46,951 bases of DNA from Zygnema cylindricum. Lineage: Eukaryota > Streptophyta > Zygnematophyceae > Zygnematales > Zygnemataceae. The DNA is taken from assembly GCA_037447655.1 (NCBI GenBank), contig JBBHKE010003219.1:1-46951 (forward strand), written 5' to 3'. This document shows, piece after piece, positions 12,555-23,400 of this stretch. Position numbers and translations under genes: made by a program. The notes beneath the pieces are model-generated. The model was given only the letters and a program-made list of their open reading frames with translations. It was not told the DNA's origin and ran no database searches. Numbering within the stretch: the stretch's first letter is position 1; each line of letters opens with the position of its first letter.

Positions 12555-13055
12555 TAAAAATTGAATTCCCAAATTCTCAATTTTTTACATATTGCCAAAT
12601 CACCAATTTCACATTCTAAAAATTGTAAAATTCCTAGCTTACCAATTCTTTATCTCCAAAATATTCAATGTCAAAAGTCAACACCTTCAAGATTTAATTC
12701 TCAAATTCTCAATGCTTCGTATCTTGCCAAATCACCGATTTCACATTCTGAAAATTCAAAGATTCTTAACTAACCAATTCTCAATCTCTAAAACTCTGCG
12801 ATGTCAAAATTCTCAAAATTCAATTTTTAAATTATCAATGTTTTCAATTTCCAAACCACCATATTCAAAATCTGAAAACTCTGCAAATCGTATCTTTTAA
12901 AAATCTCAATCTCTAAAAATCTGCAATGTCTAAATTCTCTAAATTCAATATTGAAATTATCAATATTTTCGATTTCCAAACCACCAAATTCAAAATCTAA
13001 AAATTCTGCAATTCTTACCTTTTAAAATTTCAATCTCTAAATGTCTGCAATATTT
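12555..13055. repeat. About 125-bp AT-rich tandem repeat, nearly 4 diverged units
   Basis: The marker CACCAATTTCACATTCTAAA recurs in diverged form at about 12600, 12733, 12857 and 12982, a period of 124-130 bases. The open frame on the plus strand here is repeat-derived (SPISHSEN-like words twice) and not a gene. Confidence 0.75.
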
Positions 13056-13366
13056 TAACAGTACATTCCAAGAATGTACCAAAAACTTAAAAAATTCCCC
13101 TTCAATAATTTTTTATGGATGAACTTTCCCACCAATCTCCAAGTACTTTTCCCGATTCCCTTGGCCGTTTTCCATTTTTTTTTAATTCTCTAATTCTTTG
13201 ACATTTTTAGTCTCTTCTACCTCCTCATCATTAATCTGTGTCCCATCCTCCTCTCCTCCTACAGTTTCCTGATAATCCATCAAAATGAATAAATATATAA
13301 TTTTAGCTTTTTAATATTTCATAAAAGACTAGTATTTCCTCAAATAAGTGTTGCATAATTTAAAAA

Positions 13367-13915
13367 GGGAATTGATCATGACAGTGACTGTTTTGGTTGC
13401 GCACAGTCACTTACGTCATTTTGTCAAAAAACGTACGGTTGAAGTACACATTGGTACAAATAAAGTACCGTTGAGTGTAAATTTGACTGTCAATCAGTTG
13501 GACATTTTTGACTTTCATAATATTGTTTAAACCGCTTAAAATTTTGCCGCGCTTGCGAACTTCAACCGTCATAATAAAATTAGCAATTCACACGGCCGGC
13601 GAGCGTTTACGGTAAAAAAACTGCGGCGACCACATGTAAATACAGACAGTCACTTTTTGTCATTATGTGAGCTCCACGGTGAAAGCACTTAGCCGCAAAA
13701 TTGAAATTTAATCGTCTAAGCGTTACAAGGAACTTAGACGCAAAGTGAAACGAAACCTCTTGAAACTAAAGTACTATAAGTCTCGTACGGAAATATTATA
13801 ACGCATGAAACGAAATAAACTTTTATAATAAAACGAACCGACGTAAAAATATCATTTGAAATTAAATGCGACAAAATCGAGCCACGCTATTTACGAATCA
13901 ACATACCTACATTGA
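13367..13915 (+). repeat. MULE left terminal inverted repeat
   Basis: It runs from GGGAATTGATC to CATACCTACATTGA and matches the reverse complement of 18591-19368 with scattered substitutions and small indels. It has no MITE insertion and so preserves the empty site (GGTAC/TTTATT, seen as AAATAAAGTACC here). Confidence 0.9.
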
Positions 13916-15230
13916 CAGCGAAATTGACAGTGATTCGCATCAATGCAAATTTTCTACAGCAATTTCCATCTCTATGGGAAAAACTTAGCTGGATGTAAGC
14001 AGATTTTTTTTTCATAAAGCACAAACCTCGTCAAAATTTCACATCAATGCAATTTGTTGTCAATATAAGGTAACCCATTTGCTGTTTTTGGTACTTTGAT
14101 GTTTTCTTCACCATTTTTTGAGCGAGCATTTTCGTGTAGGCTACATAGTTTTGGATGCTTTAAAGTTTTTGCAACGCTTGAACTATGGTTGGGTGACTCT
14201 TATTGGCAAAGAACACGCAATAGTGGAATATGCAACGATTTGACCAAAAAAGTTGAACCTTGGATATGTTTTGAGGTTTAAGAGGATTTGCTTATTATTT
14301 TCCGGACATTTAGCATTTTTGAAAAATTTAGGGTTTTATATTGCTCTAGAATAAGCGATGGACTAAATGAAGAACAAAAAATAAAAAAAAGTAGCACACA
14401 TAACAACCATTCCAGTCAAGTGATGCACTAGTTTCGTTTAGCAAGGGACAATGTAATGTGAGGATATTCAGAAAAAGGTAGTAAGATTGAGGCATTTTCT
14501 TATCATTTTAATAAACAAAGGATAATGCAAGGTGAAGAAATTTTGATAAAGGCATCATAAATGGGCATTTTGCTAGCATTAAAAGTTAGTCCAAACATTC
14601 ATTTTTTGGTATAAATACCTTTTAACATTCAATTCAACTAAACAAATAACACATTTGCAATTGTTTTTTGAATTCAAAAATGTAAATATAAGCTTTTGAC
14701 AACCATACATTTTATTTTTTTTCAAAATGTCAAATTAAAAGCCTTACACATTGAAATACAGTTAATGAAAAAAAAGAAAACCAATTACTCTTTCTAAATT
14801 GTCACTCCTCCAAATGAGGAAAAAATGAAAGAAGAAACATGAGAAAACAATGCCAAAATAAATAATAGAAAAAGTTCGATGGTACTTTTCAAATTTCATC
14901 ATTGTATATTTCCTGCAATAAAAAAAATAAAAAAAACCAAAAATTCAGTGATAGTTTGTAATAAATTAAAAAAATGTAACAAATGCAATTAATGGCACTT
15001 TACATACATACTAAAATCGCCACCTCACATGCATGTATTGTAGGTTTATGGTTTATACTTTCAAATGGTTCATTCATGCCACAAATACATGCAAACATGC
15101 GATTTTAACGTAAAATAAGGTTAAAGTTCAACACAAACATGTACCTTCAAGTTATTGTTCCAATTTTGAAAACGAGGGTTTAAAACTTCCAACCATCTCC
15201 CACCATACAAAGAATCACGATTCCTTCAAG

Positions 15231-18021
15231 CTAGTGTGGCTCCGTTAGAGGTAAAACTCCACCTCCCAAGATACCTACTTGGAAGTGATTCTTGTTAACA
15301 TACACAAAACAAATAAGAGGTTGATCGCTGAATTTTGCATATGGAATATACGTATTACTACCCACGATGTTTTGTGGGATAATCACAACAAGCCTCCCCA
15401 ATTGAGTAGCGAGTACTTTCGGCATTTTTGGGGTTGAGAGCCATTTACATTTTTTTGCAACTCCGATGTGATGGTCTAATATTGAGTGCAATTTTTTGTA
15501 AATATTTTTTCCAAACAAATCCTCATAATGCTCACGATTCACAAGTAGATGTTCGATCATCGAAATTCGTACTCGAACCCAATTGTGTTCACTACCATAC
15601 AATTAGGATAGAACAACCCTAAAACCACAATTCACGTCAGCCATAACATCGCGTAAATTTGCCAAACAAAATGCTAAATGTAAAGGCACGGTCAAAGAAT
15701 TAAAAACTCCCTTGTTTACCTTTTCGTCCAATTGATAACTTTGTTTGGCAACGCCATCATTCATTTGAAAGCTTTTATTACTCGCTTCTTCGTTCGATTG
15801 TGAACCCTTTTTTCCTCGCTAATTCATTTGAATCGAAGCCTTGTTTGACCACGTCTTTTGGTAAATTAGAGTTGTGTATGTTGACCCCTTTTTTTAATTG
15901 AGGAACATCATTGCCATTCCATTTGTTGGATTGAGAACTTTGGTTTGACATAATGAGACATTTTCTTAAATTGTGCCCGGTTTTTTTACAAAAAGAACAT
16001 TTTCTAATTAATGACTTTCCTTCCACGTGTTCAAAACATGACGGGTCCCGTTTGGTTGAGGATTTTTTTTTTTTTTTGCGTCTACGGGACGACCGCGAAC
16101 GTTTTATTTCTTTGGATCAAAAACTGGGTGCATTTTTGTCTCCGCAATTTTATCTAAATGGGTGGATGCATACTTTTGATGATGTAAGTTCCAAGAATTA
16201 TTTTTTTTTGCAATTTTTCCTAAGCTTGTAGAAGTTTGGAAAAATTTCCATTTTCATGCATTTCGAAGTTTTTATCTTTTTCAATATCTTCTAAATTTTC
16301 AAGTAGATGAAGATACCAATGTTTGTCAATGTGATGTAGAAAAATGCTTTCTTTTTTTTTTAGTAAATTGAGAAGGAAGTGACTGCATGGGAGTCCCATA
16401 GTACTCTTCAAAGTATGTGTACAAGGAGCCAAATCACAACCACTCTCCAAACTCTTCTTGGCAAGTTTATATTCTCTATTAACCTGGAAAGAAAAAAATA
16501 ACCCTAAAACAAAAAAACGTGAAAAATAAAAAGGTTACATTAAAATCTTCAAAATATATTAAAATGTTAAAAAAAAAAGTTTTTTTAGTAACACTCAAGT
16601 TTAAGACAAGATTTAACGAATTGTTACACTTATTTGATTATATATATTACAACAATACTCAAGATTAAATTGGCTTTCATTAAAAGATATTTTTTTAGAA
16701 ATCTAGTTCAAAATGGTTTTTACTTAGAGAGAATTTTATTAGAAATTGAACGAATCTTAATGATTTTCCCAAAAACCTTGTAAATGATTTACTTACTATT
16801 TGTAACGCGAAATTTGACACATGACTTGTGAAACTGGAAAAAAATGTTTCTCGAACAAAATGTGGAATCCTCACGGCATTAGATGCATTACTTCCGTTGA
16901 ATTCTTTATATTGGTTTGTAACCATCATTTCAATTTTCTCCACAACACTTCGTAAATCACCTACAAAAACTTGCGATATATTTGAAGTCAACTGAGACAT
17001 ACAATAAAAAAGTAGCACTTTATTTTTGTATAAACTAATAGATCTATAGTTGGAACAAATATAAAATGTCATTTAATTAATATCTAAAGAACATCTACAA
17101 ACATTTAATTAATAACATGTAATTGTATTATAACTAGAACAATATTACATATTTATTGTTTTTAAATTGAAATACTCGTACACTTTAATTGTGCTTGTAA
17201 TGCACATATCATAAGAGTAAACCATTATTACTATAGATAGGTTTAATTTAGTTTTTATTAGTAAAGTGGATTACATTCGTTCAATCATCAATATCAATGT
17301 GAAATATATTTGTTCAGCCACGAATAATATTGTGGGTTGTACTCTCCAATGGTTTACATTTGTTTCATCACCATGTTGTCTACAAATTTCATTCATTAAA
17401 TTACCACTATCAACGTGGATGACATTTTTTCTAACACTAAGACTAGCGTGGATTTAATTAAATCAACAACCATGATTAATAATAAGAGCTACAATAGATG
17501 ATTTACCTTTTAGTTGAAGTTTACGTATCTGTCGTCGTAAATTGTAAATATCTCTAGCTGTGGCGTAACATGGTTTATCCCATAATCTTAAAGAGCTCAC
17601 AACTTGCCTCGGTTTTGCGCCAGACTTGAAGAAATGTGTAAATTTTTCAATATCACTGTTATCCATCCGTCGACACATCGGGTGTGCCATTATATGTGGA
17701 GATTTTTTGTGATTGTGTTGTGGTATTTTGGTGGATAATTCCCATTTGCCATTTCTTTTCGTACCCACAAACACGAAATGGACATTATATTTGTCGACTA
17801 GTACTTGTTAATTTTTGTTGAAGAAATTGGGAGTTTGACCCTTGTCCTATTTGTTTCTCTTTAATATCTCTATAACTACCACCTCTATCACATTGAAGAA
17901 CAACCAGTTTTTGTCTTGAAGAAGATATTGATATAACATATCCTTGTCCCATTGCAAATCTTCGGGCCGTTCGAAGAAGCTCATCCCTTGAATCAAATAT
18001 CCCATCTGGTATAGGCAACAT
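15231..18021 (-). pseudogene. MULE transposase relic with FAR1-like N terminus, SWIM finger, zinc knuckle and OTU domain
   Basis: Pieces on the minus strand appear in the expected order. 17785-18021 is the N-terminal DNA-binding module (VISISSSRQKLVVLQCDRGG), ending at a TAA (17785-17787) directly before a CPFRVCG stretch. 17463-17774, after a frameshift, continues with the Zn-ligand IPQHNH and a CRRM...KPRQV...IYNLRRQIRK region. About 16780-16990 resembles the part C-terminal to the DDE core (VEKIEMMVTNQYKEFN). 16220-16484 holds the SWIM finger (CTHTLKSTMGLPCSH). 15778-16026 holds a CCHC knuckle (CSFCKKTGHNLRKC). 15231-15670 is an OTU-type cysteine-protease domain: DVMADVNCGFRVV carries the Cys, an in-frame TAA lies at 15603-15605, and NKNHFQV carries the His. 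I found no DDE catalytic core between 16990 and 17463, which is too short for one. The gene has at least two stops, one frameshift and a deletion. Confidence 0.8.
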
Positions 18022-18590
18022 TATCTGAAGAAAAAGATAAAAAAAACAAAATAATCACTTATTCTCACTCACACTCACACTGAACACATTTTTTATATCT
18101 ATTTCCTAACTCTACTCACTCACTCACTAGTCACTACAATGATAAAGAAAAAGTACACCTGGAATCAATACATAGCAAACAGTCCCTAAATATAGCGACC
18201 AGATGCACGCTGAGTGCGCTTGCCATAGCCTGCAGCATCAAGCTACCTCTACTCTAATAAATCTGTTCTTTGTAAACTGAAACAATATGTGGCAGGATCG
18301 TTGCAAGATCGCAACAAGATCAGCCGTACAAAGGTATTGCCACTTCGTCGTACACATAAAATACTTTTGCGGACAAAAAAATCGTGTCATGCTTCGCGGA
18401 CCAACATTTCATCGCAATCGACCAGCGTGCGACTCGTACAAATGAATATCGCTCGGCGCTCACACCAAACCGAACCGACACAAAAGTACAGTATCGAACG
18501 AAACAAAACATAACTGACGCGAACCGAACAAAAATTTGACTACGCGATTTCGGCCGACGCCGATTCGCCCAATATCCTTACATTTCCCTT
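18022..18590. other. MULE interior upstream of the transposase relic
   Basis: AT-rich to 18280, then a CG-richer segment (18290-18580) with words such as CGTCGTACAC and CCGAACCGAC. It lies between the transposase start and the right inverted repeat, where a MULE promoter would be expected. No specific element was recognised. Confidence 0.35.
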
Positions 18591-19368
18591 TCAATGTAAG
18601 TATGTTGATTCGTAAATAGCGTGGCTCGATTTCGTCGCGCGTGACGACGCTATTTTTTTCATTTAATTTCAAATGATATTTTTACGCCGGTTCGTTTTAT
18701 TATAAAAGTTTATTTTGTTTCGTGCGTTATAATATTTCCGTACGAGACATAGTACTCCAGTTTCAAAAGGTTTTGTTTCACTTTGCGTCTAAGTTCAATG
18801 TAACACTTAGATGATTAAATTTCAATTTTGCGGCTAAGTGCTTTCACCGTGGAGCTCACATAATGACAAAAAGTGACTGTCTGCAACCATTTTATTTACA
18901 TGTGGTCGTCGCAGTTTTGTTACGGTAAACGCTCGCCGGCCGTGTGAATTGCTAATTTTATTATGACGGTCGACGTTCGCAAGCGCGACAAAATTTTAAG
19001 CGGTTGAAACAATATTATGAAAGTCAAAAATGTCCAACCGATTGACCGTCAAATTTACACTCAACGGTACACCTTGAATCGTTATTAGCGTATTGAAATT
19101 ATTAGTGGAAAGAAAAAAATAGCGTCATTAATTCTAATTCTGTGCCAGGAGACGTGGCAGATTATGGTCCACGTCCTTAAATAGTGTAATTTATTATATT
19201 TAAGGTATCAATGTCAAAATTATGGGTTGCGACATAGCGTACAGAAGGCTAATAACGATTCACGATGTACTTTATTTGTACCAATGTGTACTTCAAACGT
19301 ACGTTCTTTGACAAAATGACGTAAGTGACTGTGCGCAACCAAAATTGTCACTGTCATGATCAATTCCC
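18591..19368 (-). repeat. MULE right terminal inverted repeat, interrupted by a MITE
   Basis: Inverted copy of 13367-13915. The extra length comes mainly from the insert at 19071-19266 and a short insertion near 18640. Confidence 0.9.
19071..19266. mobile_element. MITE (196 bp) inserted in the MULE right arm
   Basis: The ends ACCTTGAATCGTTATTAGCG and, inverted, ATCGTGAATCGTTATTAGCC are flanked by GTAC at 19067-19070 and 19267-19270. The other MULE arm has the uninterrupted site with a single GTAC, proving insertion. The interior includes GTGCCAGGAGACGTGGCAGA and CACGTCCTTAAATAGTGTA, shared with 19511-19710. Confidence 0.9.
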
Positions 19369-19510
19369 TTTAAAAAATATGGTGGCTGTAAATGGGGGCA
19401 GAGTGACAGATGTGTTCAGGCTGCTCTGTTGGTCTGTGCGTTTTTCTTTCGAAAAAGATTGATATTCAAATTTTACAATGTACTATAAATTTTTCGTTTC
19501 AGTACTTTGC

Positions 19511-19710
19511 ACAACGAATCATTATTAGCGTTGAGAAATTATTAGTGCAAAGAAAAAATTACCGTCATTCATTCTAATTTAGTGCCAGGAGACGTGGCAG
19601 AGTATAGTCCACGTCCTTAAATAGTGTAGTTTATTCTATTTAAGGTATTAATGTCAAAATTTTGTGGTGCCGATATAGAGTTCATAACGCTAATAACGAT
19701 TCGCGGTGTA
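19511..19710. mobile_element. Second copy of the same MITE family
   Basis: Ends are ACAACGAATCATTATTAGCG and, inverted, ACACCGCGAATCGTTATTAG. The interior shares GTGCCAGGAGACGTGGCAGA and CACGTCCTTAAATAGTGTAG with 19071-19266. Exact boundaries and target duplication are unclear. Confidence 0.8.
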
Positions 19711-20095
19711 GTATACTTTTACTCTTTTAGAACTATAAAGTATTATTTTTAATTTGTCTATGTTTACGTGATGCGCTGCCCGTAATCAATTGCAGTTAAA
19801 TAGATACGGAACAGATTGTTATACGTGGCATGCCACGCTATATAATGTAAATAATGTAATACACTATATTATAAAGTACTATAGTATGCGTACTAAATAT
19901 TTTTTAAGTTATTGCCGATATGGAATTTGTTGGTCTTATACCGATATATCGAAACCTCTGACCGTTCGATAATCGATAACTATCGGTACCTGTGTTATCG
20001 CGATAAGTTTTTTACCGATACACATCACTACCAATAATGATGCATGGTGTTAACAGCTTTCCTAGTACTATGAAATTAAAAGCTCGAATTTTTTA

Positions 20096-20360
20096 CGAAG
20101 TCCGCAGCAACAGTACGCGTAAAATTTCTTAAACGTGAACATTTACTCATTTAGTGAGAATTTTAAGTTCGGATAAGTTCGGATTCCGTGCGAAGCCGGC
20201 AGCAAAAGTCCGCGTAGAATTGGAGCTTTCCCATAGTGAATAGTGAACACTGAAAAATTAGTGCGAATCAAAAGTTCGGATAAGTTCGAATACCGTGCCA
20301 AGACCTCACAGCGACAAGTCATCGGCGTAGAATTGAAAAATCCCATGGTGAATATTAAGT
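20096..20360. repeat. About 107-bp tandem repeat in the AKR upstream region
   Basis: AAGTTCGGATAAGTTCG starts units at about 20164 and 20271, each followed by CCGTGC...GTAGAATTG...CCCAT(A/G)GTGAAT. A more diverged partial unit precedes them (20096-20163: CGCAGCAACAGTACGCGTAAAATT). The array lies within 400 bases of the AKR start, between the hAT end and the gene, so it may be part of the promoter. Confidence 0.75.
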
Positions 20361-20472
20361 GCGTAACAAACGCACTAAAAGTTTGCCATGGAAACTTCTC
20401 GCACTTTTGGTTTCCAAGTTCATTAGGAGCAAGCGCAACAATAATTTGGCACCATGCGGTGACGTGACCAAA

Positions 20473-23400
20473 ATGCAGACAACGTGGCAGCGCCCTGCTC
20501 TGCCTATTCTCCCGGGGAAATGCCACGTGGTGAGCAAATGGCAGCCTACGTCCGCGAACGAATCTTCTGCCCGGAAAATTTGCCGGCCGTTAGCAATTTC
20601 TGCAGCCGGCCGGCAAACAGTGGCGTCAAGTTCAAGTTACAATGCAGGCTCTCTTCGGCGCTTGGGCCAATCAGACCTTCTTGTTTCTCGCCTTTGTTTT
20701 GGCACAATGACATTTGGAGAAGGCACCAGGTAGGCTCTTTTTTCGTACGAATCATACACTTATTAGCGCATTATATTTTATTTTCTGTCCATATTTATTT
20801 TCTAAATTTATTATTCATACTTATTCCGGGATTTTAGCTGAAATCTTGAGCATTAAAGTTGCATTCACCCTGTTTGCTTTTCATTTATCCTATTTTTCTA
20901 AAAGAGTCACCAAAAAAGTTCACATTTGTTTAAGTCTTTTCTCTTTCCCTTTTTTGTCGGTTTTCCTTCTTGCTTTTTTTTTCTCTGTTCATGTGGTGGA
21001 ATCTGGAGTCTTTTAGGGTTTCTAGGTTTTTAGGGTTTTTGGAGTATTCTAGGGTTTTTCATCTTACTTTTTCTTAATGTTTTTTTCTTTCTGCAGTTAT
21101 TCTGAAGCTTGCGGTCTCTTGAATCTTGCGGTGGACTCCGGAATCAACTTTTTCGATTCTGCAGAAATGTATCCGGTTCCACAACGTGCCGAAACACAGG
21201 TGAGATTCCATATTTAGACTTATGATTCACTAAGACACAAGAGAAATTCCATGTTTTGTCTCACAATTCTCTAAAACATAACTGAAATACCATGCTTTGA
21301 AAATCCACCAAAATACAAGTGAAATTCTATATTTTGACTGACAAATTCACTAAAATGGAGGTAAAATTCCATATTTTGTCTAACAATTCACTGAATCACA
21401 GACGAAATTCCATATTTATTCTTACAATTCACTAAAAGATTGGTTAAAGTTATTATCTGTCTTGTAATTCACTGAAATACAGGTGAAATTTTGTCTTACA
21501 ATTCACACACAAATATCCGTGTTTCTTCCTTTTGGTTTGTCGTAGGGAGTTTATGTTTTTTTATACTTTGAATTCACAGTAATATTGGTATCCTGTGAAT
21601 GGGTATTAGAGAACGAGTTATTACCGAGAGTTCATACTTGTGCTATTTATTCTAATTCAGTTCCAAATGACGTGGCTTGTTTCGAACCATTTAATGAATT
21701 TCCGTTGAGAAAAAAACAATTGGTGTTATTAATGTTATTTTGTGTTTAAGAGGGCAAGAATATCAGCACCGATTTAGAGCTATTAACGCTAATAGTGATT
21801 CACAGTGAACTTTTTTGACCTATGTTTTCTATCAAGCAGATCCTCTTAAGGCACCTTTAGAAACCATAAGTAGACATGTTTTCTATGAAGGGGACGATCC
21901 TTTCAAGTCAACTTAGAAAACCATAGATAGACGTCGATCATAAAACTGACGGTGGAAAATGTCCCTGTGACACCCGCTCTTGACTTCACAAATTCAGTAC
22001 ATTTTTATTTTTTTTGGTCTGTTGATTGTTGGAAAAAGCTCCTAATTTAGCAATCTTGGCTGTAAGTTTTTGGGTTTTCAAGAACAGCATTTGTTATTTT
22101 TCCTGCTTATTGGAACCTTGGTACATAAATACTGTGGGTTTCTGTGGGTTTTGCATTTGATAGGGTCTTTCTGAGTCATATTTAGGCCGTTGGCTTAAGG
22201 AATCTGGACTACCACGTGATCAGTTTGTGATCGCAACAAAGGTGATTTTTTTATATCTGGCAAATATTATTGCATACATGCCTCTCTCTTTTCTTTTCTT
22301 TTTTTTCTTCTCTTCTCTCCTCTTTACTCCTCTCCTCTCCTCTCCCCTCTCCTCTCCTTTCTCCTCCCCTCCCCTCCTCTCCCCTCCCTCCCCTCCTTTC
22401 CTTCCCCTTTCCTCCCTCTTCCTCTCACCACCTCCTTTTTTGTCTTATCTTTCCTTTTTTCTGCCAAGTACTTGCTACGTATTCACTAGGTCTTACCAAA
22501 ATGGTTGCGGCATCACTCAAGTTCATTCCCAATATAATTGTATATGGTATATAATTATAGTATATATAGTTTTATATAGTATGTAATAGTATATAATAGC
22601 ATCTAAATAGTATATGATAGTGTGTTATATAGATTGTCATATTTTATGAAAAGCATTTTGTAATTATCTATCGTGAAATTTGGCCGACACGTGGAGGGTA
22701 CCAGCGACGTTAGATATGGATGATACACGATTGATGAATGCAACATACGAGCTATGAATACAGAAGATGATCAATCAGGCTGTTACTTGTACAAATAGGA
22801 CGTGGCCTGGTCCAGCACGCTGTCAAACGTATGAATCCGTAATGTTTAGATTCATACCTCTGTGCACACCGACAACGAGTAAATATTGTATAGTACATTA
22901 TAATATTATTATACAGTATTGTATAGTATTATATAGTATTCTAGACAATTTGTAGTGTCGCAATAGTATCGCACAGTGTTATATAGTATTGTATGCAATC
23001 TGGTTCTTTTACGAATAGAGTAGTAAGCGTAGGCTTATAACAGTTGTTGCATATCTTTTGGAGCCCTAGACCCTGTATCACTATTAGAGTGAAAGGTTTT
23101 TTCTTTTTAAGGTTTTTTTTTGCCTCTCAAATTCGTTTTTTCCATACACGTGCCGGATTTTTGTTAGTGTAAGAATCTTACGTTTTGATGAAAAATTGGA
23201 TGATCATGTAGTAATTGTTTTGATATTTGAGAGGTGGGAAAGAGGAGTTAAAACTCGGATTTCACTTCAACGACTGACAAAAGGAGGGCTGTAAAAGGTT
23301 GCATTTTTGATACTTTGATGAAACAAAACAAAATACCAAAATTTGAGAGGCAGAAAGTGGACTTTAAAAATCCCGATGAAAAATCTCATAATCACAAAAA

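Larger units (their letters stand above)
13367..19368. mobile_element. Mutator-like element (MULE), 6 kb, long inverted repeats
   Basis: The ends GGGAATTGATCATGACAG and its complement CTGTCATGATCAATTCCC lie at 13367 and 19368, flanked by TTTAAAAA on both sides (13359-13366 and 19369-19376), close to the 9-bp duplication usual for Mutator. The inverted arms are about 550 bases long. The interior carries a broken minus-strand transposase gene (15231-18021); the remainder is AT-rich and non-coding. A 196-bp MITE sits in the right arm. The element appears dead. Confidence 0.9.
11910..20030. mobile_element. hAT-like element split by nested DNA
   Basis: The left end TAGTGTTGTGTATCGG begins at 11910 and the right end CCGATACACATCACTA stops at 20030. 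The flanks CGAATAAT (11902-11909) and CCAATAAT (20031-20038) agree at 7 of 8 positions, as an aged 8-bp target duplication would. Sequence up to about 12100 matches the left part, and from about 19795 the right part, of the compact relative at 44317-44759 (shared words: ACGTGGCATGCCACG, GACCGTTCGATAA, CGATAACTATCGG). The roughly 7.7 kb between is foreign to that relative: it holds the MULE at 13367-19368 and other repeats. No hAT transposase is visible. Confidence 0.7.

Noticed and set aside
12561-12900. Plus-strand open frames with repeated SPISHS/FHILKI words
   Set aside because: They follow the 125-bp AT-rich tandem repeat and have no independent support.
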